A DNA stretch of 64,000 nucleotides from Sophora flavescens (Eukaryota > Streptophyta > Magnoliopsida > Fabales > Fabaceae). The DNA is taken from contig CM061062.1 of assembly GCA_030762895.1 (NCBI GenBank), positions 138,801,104 to 138,865,103 of the forward strand, written 5' to 3'. A program made the translations under genes and the position numbers. The notes beneath the pieces are model-generated. The model saw only the letters and a list, made by a program, of their open reading frames with translations. It searched no databases and was not told where the DNA came from. Shown piece after piece: positions 59,501-64,000 of this stretch (position 1 is the first letter of the stretch; every line of letters begins with the position of its first letter).

Positions 59501-60156
59501 GAAAATAAAAAACAAAAGCAAATTGAATTTGGTATTCTACAGGAATGTTTTTACCCACACTCCCTAATTAAATTTTAGAAACTTCTAGATATTAATCATC
59601 ATTAATAAAAATTGACACATGTATGTCAATTTTTAACCTCCAATCCCAACCAGTATTTTCTTTAGTTCTGTTATCTGGAAAACACTTGGACTCCAACTAA
59701 TCCGAGTTGGACTAGAAAAACCCATTTAAGGGAGCAAAACTCTCTCAAAACCTATTTTTTCCATCCAGTCTGAGGCCTTGCTCAAGGGGAACCAATCTCC
59801 TTGTTAATCATGCCAACATGTGTTGGCTGCACCAAAGGGTAGCTAACACAATAAATATGTAAATAATAAAAAAAAAGTTTGAATGAGAAGCTTGACTAAA
59901 TAATAAATAAAAAAGTAAATAACCGACTAATGCTAGCAACTTAAGTTAACAAGCAAAAGGGGTATCCAAATCTGATTTAATTTTTCACTCCGAAGAATAA
60001 TAGCTTCATTGGAACTATGAGCATAAGGAACAAACTTACACTGGAAGGGACCTGAAGAAGCCAAAGCTCAGTGGAGTCGATCAAATTAAGATCAACGAGT
60101 GCTTCATTCCCATCTTCTACAAACCCCGTAGGTGGCTTGTAACTTGAATCCGCCAT
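56068..60156 (-). CDS. Mediator-associated protein 2-like nuclear protein (4 exons)
   Basis: Exons are 60156-60040, 58686-58602, 58456-58373 and 56588-56068 (stop included), giving 268 residues. Every intron is GT..AG and phases join exactly (0, 1, 1). The N-terminus reads 'MADSSYKPPTGFVEDG', then 'LNLIDSTELWLLQ'. The middle has 'GKELSLKLDNDGQLASFEGS' and 'YDFVSFAAQEPDETVFVPSA'. Exon 4 opens 'AGKISRRISVVHY' and ends in a basic 'KSKKRKLKE' likely to be a nuclear signal. From memory this order matches the plant Mediator-associated protein 2 group (Arabidopsis At5g64680-like, related to RNA polymerase I subunit RPA34-type proteins). Exon 4 holds a recent 135-bp duplication. The upstream in-frame ATG at 60288 opens a Ser/Thr-rich stretch without family resemblance, so I take 60156 as the start. 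Confidence 0.82.
56152..56421 (-). repeat. 135-bp in-frame coding duplication in exon 4
   Basis: Two units (56152-56286 and 56287-56421) differ at only a handful of bases. They encode a repeated 45-residue segment containing 'SEVSEPSNS' and 'VISNGRRVPELS'. The length is a multiple of three, so the frame is kept. Confidence 0.9.
56589..58372 (-). other. Intron 3 of the host gene
   Basis: 1784 bp, AT-rich, GT..AG. It holds a short piece (57392-57424) with GACAC repeats like the ends of the intron-1 element. No exon-like sequence is evident. Confidence 0.75.
58373..58456 (-). CDS. Exon 3 of Mediator-associated protein 2-like gene
   Basis: 84 nt between acceptor 'TATTGCCAG|G' and donor 'ATTG|GTATGC'. 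It encodes 'KVYDFVSFAAQEPDETVF...'. Only 145 bp separate it from exon 2. Confidence 0.82.
58602..58686 (-). CDS. Exon 2 of Mediator-associated protein 2-like gene
   Basis: 85 nt between acceptor 'GTTGGCCAG|G' and donor 'TCTG|GTAAAC'. It encodes 'DFFSDIDGKELSLKL...'. Confidence 0.82.
58823..59444. mobile_element. Inverted-repeat element in intron 1 with GACAC-rich ends
   Basis: It begins 'TATGAAGCACCGAC' and ends with the reverse of 'TATGAAGCACGGACAC'. Both ends continue with runs of GACAC/GTGTC. The interior includes a short AT run at 58916-58935. The size (622 bp) and structure suggest a MITE or small Mutator-like element, with an unclear target duplication. It lies wholly inside intron 1, so it should be spliced out. 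Confidence 0.65.
60040..60156 (-). CDS. Exon 1 of Mediator-associated protein 2-like gene
   Basis: 39 codons from ATG. Donor 'T|GTAAGT' at 60040/60039; phase 0. Confidence 0.82.
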
Positions 60157-60324
60157 TGACGTATGGTCCACAGCCAAACCGGGTCGGGTTGAAGACACGG
60201 GTTTAGTCAGTTCATACAGTGAGCGGTACCAGCAGTGTGGCGAAGATACTAGAGAGACAGAGGTAGTATGAGAAGGTGTGCAAGACAAAGAGAGATGGAA
60301 GAGAGAAGAAATGATGATTAATAA

Positions 60325-60380
60325 ATAAAAGATAAATTATACAATAGATATATATGCGCATATAAATATATGTATATAAA
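60325..60380 (-). promoter_or_regulatory. Candidate TATA region of the host gene
   Basis: An AT-rich block with several TATA-like stretches (for example TATATTTATA on the minus strand) lies about 170-220 bp upstream of the chosen ATG. A CT-rich likely leader follows (60250-60310). No precise start can be given. Confidence 0.35.
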
Positions 60381-61178
60381 AATCTTATAACTCAATTTCG
60401 TTAAGATAAAAATCATGTAATTAATAGACCATAGAGTTCAAGTTCAACGTCTCAAACTTAAAGAGCGTATATCATATATCATATAAAGCCGCAGACCGAG
60501 AAGGCATGAAATTAACATATAATTTCTATAGCATAAAGCCCAGGCACAACATTAGCATTGTATATCTATAGTTTCTAAAGAGTAATTAAAAGGCAGAGAG
60601 TGTTTCTTGTCTTATAGATGTACCAAACTTTCACTCAGACTGAGACAAAGTTATGGACAGATATATGTTCTTGTGCAACAATAAATCAGGATCAATTCTA
60701 GATAGATAAGAGGTTCTATTGAAGGGCTTGCTTGTTCTTTAGTGTAAAAATCAGTAGACTATCCCATCTTCCTGTTAAACTGTAGCAAAATAATTCATGT
60801 CCTTGTTTTGGTATTAGGTGGTCTCTACCTTTTTTTATTATGTGTGGTTGGTTTATTCCTTCTTTGACTTCCCTGTTTAATGCTCTTATAATTTGTAATG
60901 CTTCTGCACTTGCTCTAGCTACTCATTATCAAGAGCTTTGCACAATTATCAAAACCCACAGTTAGTTATTTTCCTAAACATTTATAGTTTATACACATCG
61001 GGAGGGGACTATTAATTTATGAGTACCTGACACTCTTAATCGGTTCAGCTATCCCAAACCCTCTATAGCTACTAGCTAGTCTACTAAATCATATAGCAAT
61101 TAGCAAGTCACAACATAATCAACGACTGATGCAAATGCTTTTGAATATCAGTGGTGTCAATGACAGTCACAAATGATG
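60381..61178. other. No gene seen; intergenic
   Basis: AT-rich sequence upstream of the host gene. No long open frame or RNA gene was recognised. Confidence 0.5.
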
Positions 61179-61234
61179 CTAATGATTTTGAATATCAGTG
61201 GTGTCAACGACAGTCACAAATGATGCTAATGCTT
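61141..61234. repeat. 47-bp tandem duplication
   Basis: 'TTGAATATCAGTGGTGTCAA' and the following 27 bp occur twice (61141-61187 and 61188-61234) with two or three differences. The length is not a multiple of three. Confidence 0.9.
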
Positions 61235-61260
61235 CATCTGCTTCCTTCAACACATAGTAA
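61179..61260 (-). CDS. Possible terminal exon of an unknown gene
   Basis: A good acceptor ('TTTTTTCTGATTCTAG') precedes a minus-strand frame reading 'YYVLKEADEALASFVTVVDT' and ending in TAG at 61179-61181. The 47-bp duplication creates this stop; without it the frame would run about 15 codons further. I do not recognise the protein and found no convincing upstream exon, so it may be a relic. Confidence 0.25.
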
Positions 61261-62065
61261 CTAGAATCAGAAAAAAAATGTTAGTAAAGAGGCAAATAAT
61301 TCTAGTGTTTAAAGAAGATGCAAGGGATAGTGCCACTCAAAATTCTAAATAAAATCTATATAAAAAGGACCAATGCAGCAAAGGGAGATACAGGAAATTG
61401 ATATGTTCATTGTTGGCATTCCAATGGTAAGCGCCCAAGCTAGAAATCACGGTCACTTTGATATTAATGCTCTTGAAACTTAACAAAGCATAAATGTCCC
61501 AGAAGCAGCATTTTAGTACAAAATGATCACATGTATTTAAACCGAACGAGTGCTAACTGATTTTTGCTTCATTATTCACATGCAAACAATTATGTATTTC
61601 TAATTGGGCATCAGATATATTGCACATCAGCACTTGAACAGGATAAAATATATTTTATGAAGAAATTTTGATAAGTAGCATTCTGTAATGATATCAAACA
61701 AACTATTTTTCTACTCAACAAAATTCAGTACATTGTTAAGGTCTTAAAAGTTGAATAGCAACCATGTTTATAAAATGTAAAATAAACTCGAAAACTTTAC
61801 AAAGAATGAATCATCAGTTTTTGCCATGTGTTTATAGAATGAAAAGCCAGGGAATTGAAAGAGTTTCAATAGTAACAAAGATAATGCACTAAGGTGTCAA
61901 AGACAATACATTGACTGAAAAATAAAATTGTCCCAAAACTTAAATCAAAATAAGGAACACTGACTCAATATGCAAAGGGGCATTTAGTACGGTGAAGCAA
62001 TCTTAGAGAAAGGATCGAACAACTAGGACAGTGACGACAGTCAGATCAAACAGATTGTACCATAG

Positions 62066-62242
62066 ATCAATCCGAAATGCTCAAACGCGACAGATCTGAC
62101 TCCGAATCAGAATTCGGAGGATGCCTCAAGTTCAAGTTCTGAGGAGGAAGAAACTGACACCAACAAGAAGCCTCGGCAAGGCGTGTCGGAGTACAAGAAA
62201 CAGAGGCTGTCGAGATTGAGAATCACGGAGAACAGAGCAGCA
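62066..62242 (+). pseudogene. Exon-like fragment with acidic/Ser stretch and YKKQRLSRL motif
   Basis: The + frame is open from 62066. It reads a Ser/Glu run ('SSSSSEEEETD') and then 'GVSEYKKQRLSRLRITENRA', with a donor-like GTAAGA at 62243. The 'EYxKQRLxRIxENR' pattern occurs near the start of several plant nuclear proteins (some B3-domain and WD40 proteins), so this may be a first exon or a fragment of one. No downstream exon was recognised and there is no clear ATG. Confidence 0.3.
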
Positions 62243-62966
62243 GTAAGAATGGGAAAAAGAACGGGAGGCCAAAATGGCCTCTTACTTCAAGGGTTTCTCT
62301 CAGAACCGAACAGTAGAGGTGCTAGAGCAGTCAAATTGGACCGTCGGTCCGACCTGGCTCGACCGGGTCATAATGTAGAGCCGGGTCGGGCAGGGCTGTC
62401 TCAAATTTACTCTGGCTTTTAATTTGTTGGCCAAGCCTAGTCCTATGTCGGGTTAGCAGGCCAAATCAGCCCTAATTATTATTTTTTAAAAAAAACAAAT
62501 TACTTTCAATATAGCCTGTTTCAAATTAATGCTGAAATTAGAAGTCTCAATTATAAAAAATGTATGAAACATGACTCGAAGGACGAAGAGCACATGAAAA
62601 AGATCATATAAACATTCTTGATTCTTCACTGGTTTGTAACAATATTCTGGTGGCTGGAAACTCTCAGCAGAATTACCAAACTCCCAACAGGAAATGCAAT
62701 TTCAAAGGGAACTGAAACTTTTCACCTTTTATCCTTTGAACACATATAGCTATCAGCCTATCAGAATACATATAAACTTAAATATCAACATTGAAGCAAC
62801 CAGTGAATGAACATTCACATGATAACAGTCTTCAAGATGAGTACAATAAAAACACCGAGTATTAAACCATTCAATACAATTTACCGATGAAACAATGAAA
62901 GTCAGCAGTAATTAACAAATTATTTTTATATTCATACAAAGCACTGTAAGCTCCATGAACTAGCAT

Positions 62967-63048
62967 TCATTTTACATTTTCCATGGTCATGGAACAACCA
63001 TCCTTAGAGGCATTGACAGCGAGTTTATTGTCCTTCTCAAAACTAGAG
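62967..63048 (-). CDS. Possible terminal exon of an unknown gene
   Basis: After an acceptor-like 'TTTTGTTATAG' the minus strand reads 'SSFEKDNKLAVNASKDGCSM' and six more residues to TGA at 62967-62969. The composition looks coding, but I do not recognise it. A possible first exon lies to the right (63501-63360, minus), without a convincing donor. Confidence 0.25.
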
Positions 63049-64000
63049 CTATAACAAAATTGTGCTTCAGGTCAACAAAAAATAAATAAATGCACAATCC
63101 AGTATTAGAGGCGAGAGATTGAATTAGAAAAATTAGAAAAATGAAAAAAAGAAGGTAAAAGTAGTGAAAAAAAATGCAGAAACTGAAAGGGATTGAATTA
63201 GAGAGCCAATCAGCTCTAAACTAAGAGAGCCTTCAGGTAAATGAAAAAATGCACAATCCAGCATTAGAAAAAAAAAATTGCACGATCAAGTAAAAGTAAT
63301 CATATCAGAGAAACGCAAGAAAGAAAAAAAAAAAGGGTAACAGAGGCAGCGAGGGAGAACCTTCAAGTGTCTCAACTGGGCAACACGACTGACAGGAACG
63401 AAGAGGGGAGAGTCCGATGTCAATTTCTTTCTTGCCCTAGAAGAGACAGAGTGCACTAGCGTGGAGAAGAAGAGTGGACTGAACGACCATACTGGACTCA
63501 CCTATTGGTCTCTATGCATTTTTGGGCGCTGCTATTTGCACCAGTTTTTTCCTTCACACACCTTGCAACCTTTTTTTCTTGTGTTTATTCCAAAAAATAC
63601 CCTTAACTGTATGTTCCTCCCACACCAGCCCACCACATCCAGAAAAACCTAAACCTTCTCCTCCGTGCTCAGTGCTTCCCCATCGTGGATGTTCGCGGAT
63701 TGGACTGGATCGGTTTTGAGCTAAAAAGTTATATGATCCAATGATGAAAATAATGTGTGGTTTTGATTTGATCAGTATGCATCTTTAAAAAAATCTGATT
63801 CAATCCAATTCAATCAAACGCGGTTTAGATTGGATTAGATAATTCGGTTTTTGTTATACTTTATTTTTTTCTTATTTCTCGTGTCAAGTATACTCTCTAC
63901 TTATATAATAGTAGACAAAATATAATTTCCATTTAAGGAAGTTAGTTTTCGATGCCCAATACCTATTTTAACCCCTCTCTATACTAGAACAGTATAACAT
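63049..64000. other. No firm gene; possible 5' exon or leader region on minus strand
   Basis: The 71-codon minus-strand frame at 63501-63286 begins in GC-richer sequence and could be a leader or first exon of a gene ending near 62967, but no splice donor is convincing. The last 300 bp are AT-rich with dispersed GATTGGAT-like words. Confidence 0.3.

Noticed and set aside
60157..60288. Upstream in-frame ATG (60288) as the start of the host gene
   Set aside because: The added 44 residues are Ser/Thr-rich without family resemblance, while the conserved N-terminus begins at 60156.
1..64000. tRNA, rRNA or other structured RNA genes
   Set aside because: None recognised by eye on either strand; the tRNA-like signals found are primer-binding sites of retroelements.

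Overview
This window looks like nuclear DNA from a flowering plant, probably a eudicot and possibly a legume. It is AT-rich and intron-bearing, and it carries plant-type Ty3/Gypsy chromovirus, Athila-like gag-only, Copia-like, L1 LINE, Helitron and MITE sequences. One host gene is well supported: a four-exon minus-strand gene at 56068-60156 whose splice phases close exactly. It encodes a 268-residue nuclear protein that I recognise, from memory, as the plant 'Mediator-associated protein 2' type. Nearly everything left of 54.6 kb is transposon sequence, much of it nested.

Layout. 1-5 kb: an LTR fragment (755-1521, +), a probable Copia-type 3' LTR (1522-2726, -) with scattered TACACA/TGTGTA palindromes, a broken element-encoded ORF, and simple repeats. 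5.0-24.7 kb: a head-to-tail series of one non-autonomous Helitron family, with 5' ends at 5033, 5581, 7550, 13427 and 21803 and one intact 3' end at 24684. It is interrupted by a 5'-truncated L1 LINE (8037-13110, -) and by a Tekay-like chromovirus that lacks its 5' LTR (14432-21742, +). 24.7-27.1 kb: a second Helitron-type 3' terminus preceded by three ~260-290 bp tandem units. 27.2-44.7 kb: a decayed minus-strand Gypsy element with very long LTRs (27178-28611 and 36521-44676). A young gag-only element (29781-35276) sits inside it, and a third LTR copy (39991-43973) sits inside its 5' LTR. 44.7-54.6 kb: decayed LINE pieces (-), a clean solo LTR (47729-51531, +) flanked by the 5-bp duplication GGGAA, and degenerate tandem repeats. 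55.4-64 kb: gene space, with the host gene, two MITE-like elements and a few weak exon-like segments.

How the parts fit. The gag-only element has matching LTRs, a tRNA-Asp-type primer site and an intact gag, so it needs reverse transcriptase and integrase supplied from elsewhere. Premature stops in the chromovirus and LINE fall mostly where their families have Gln (CAG to TAG), which fits decay by deamination of methylated cytosine. The most unusual signals are: short near-palindromes scattered through two unrelated LTRs, with covarying outer bases in the better case; paired cysteine modules inside the gag-only protein; the Helitron head-to-tail array with a shared junction; and replacement of one LTR minisatellite by an unrelated one at the same place in sibling LTRs. 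All family names come from recognition by eye; no database search was possible.
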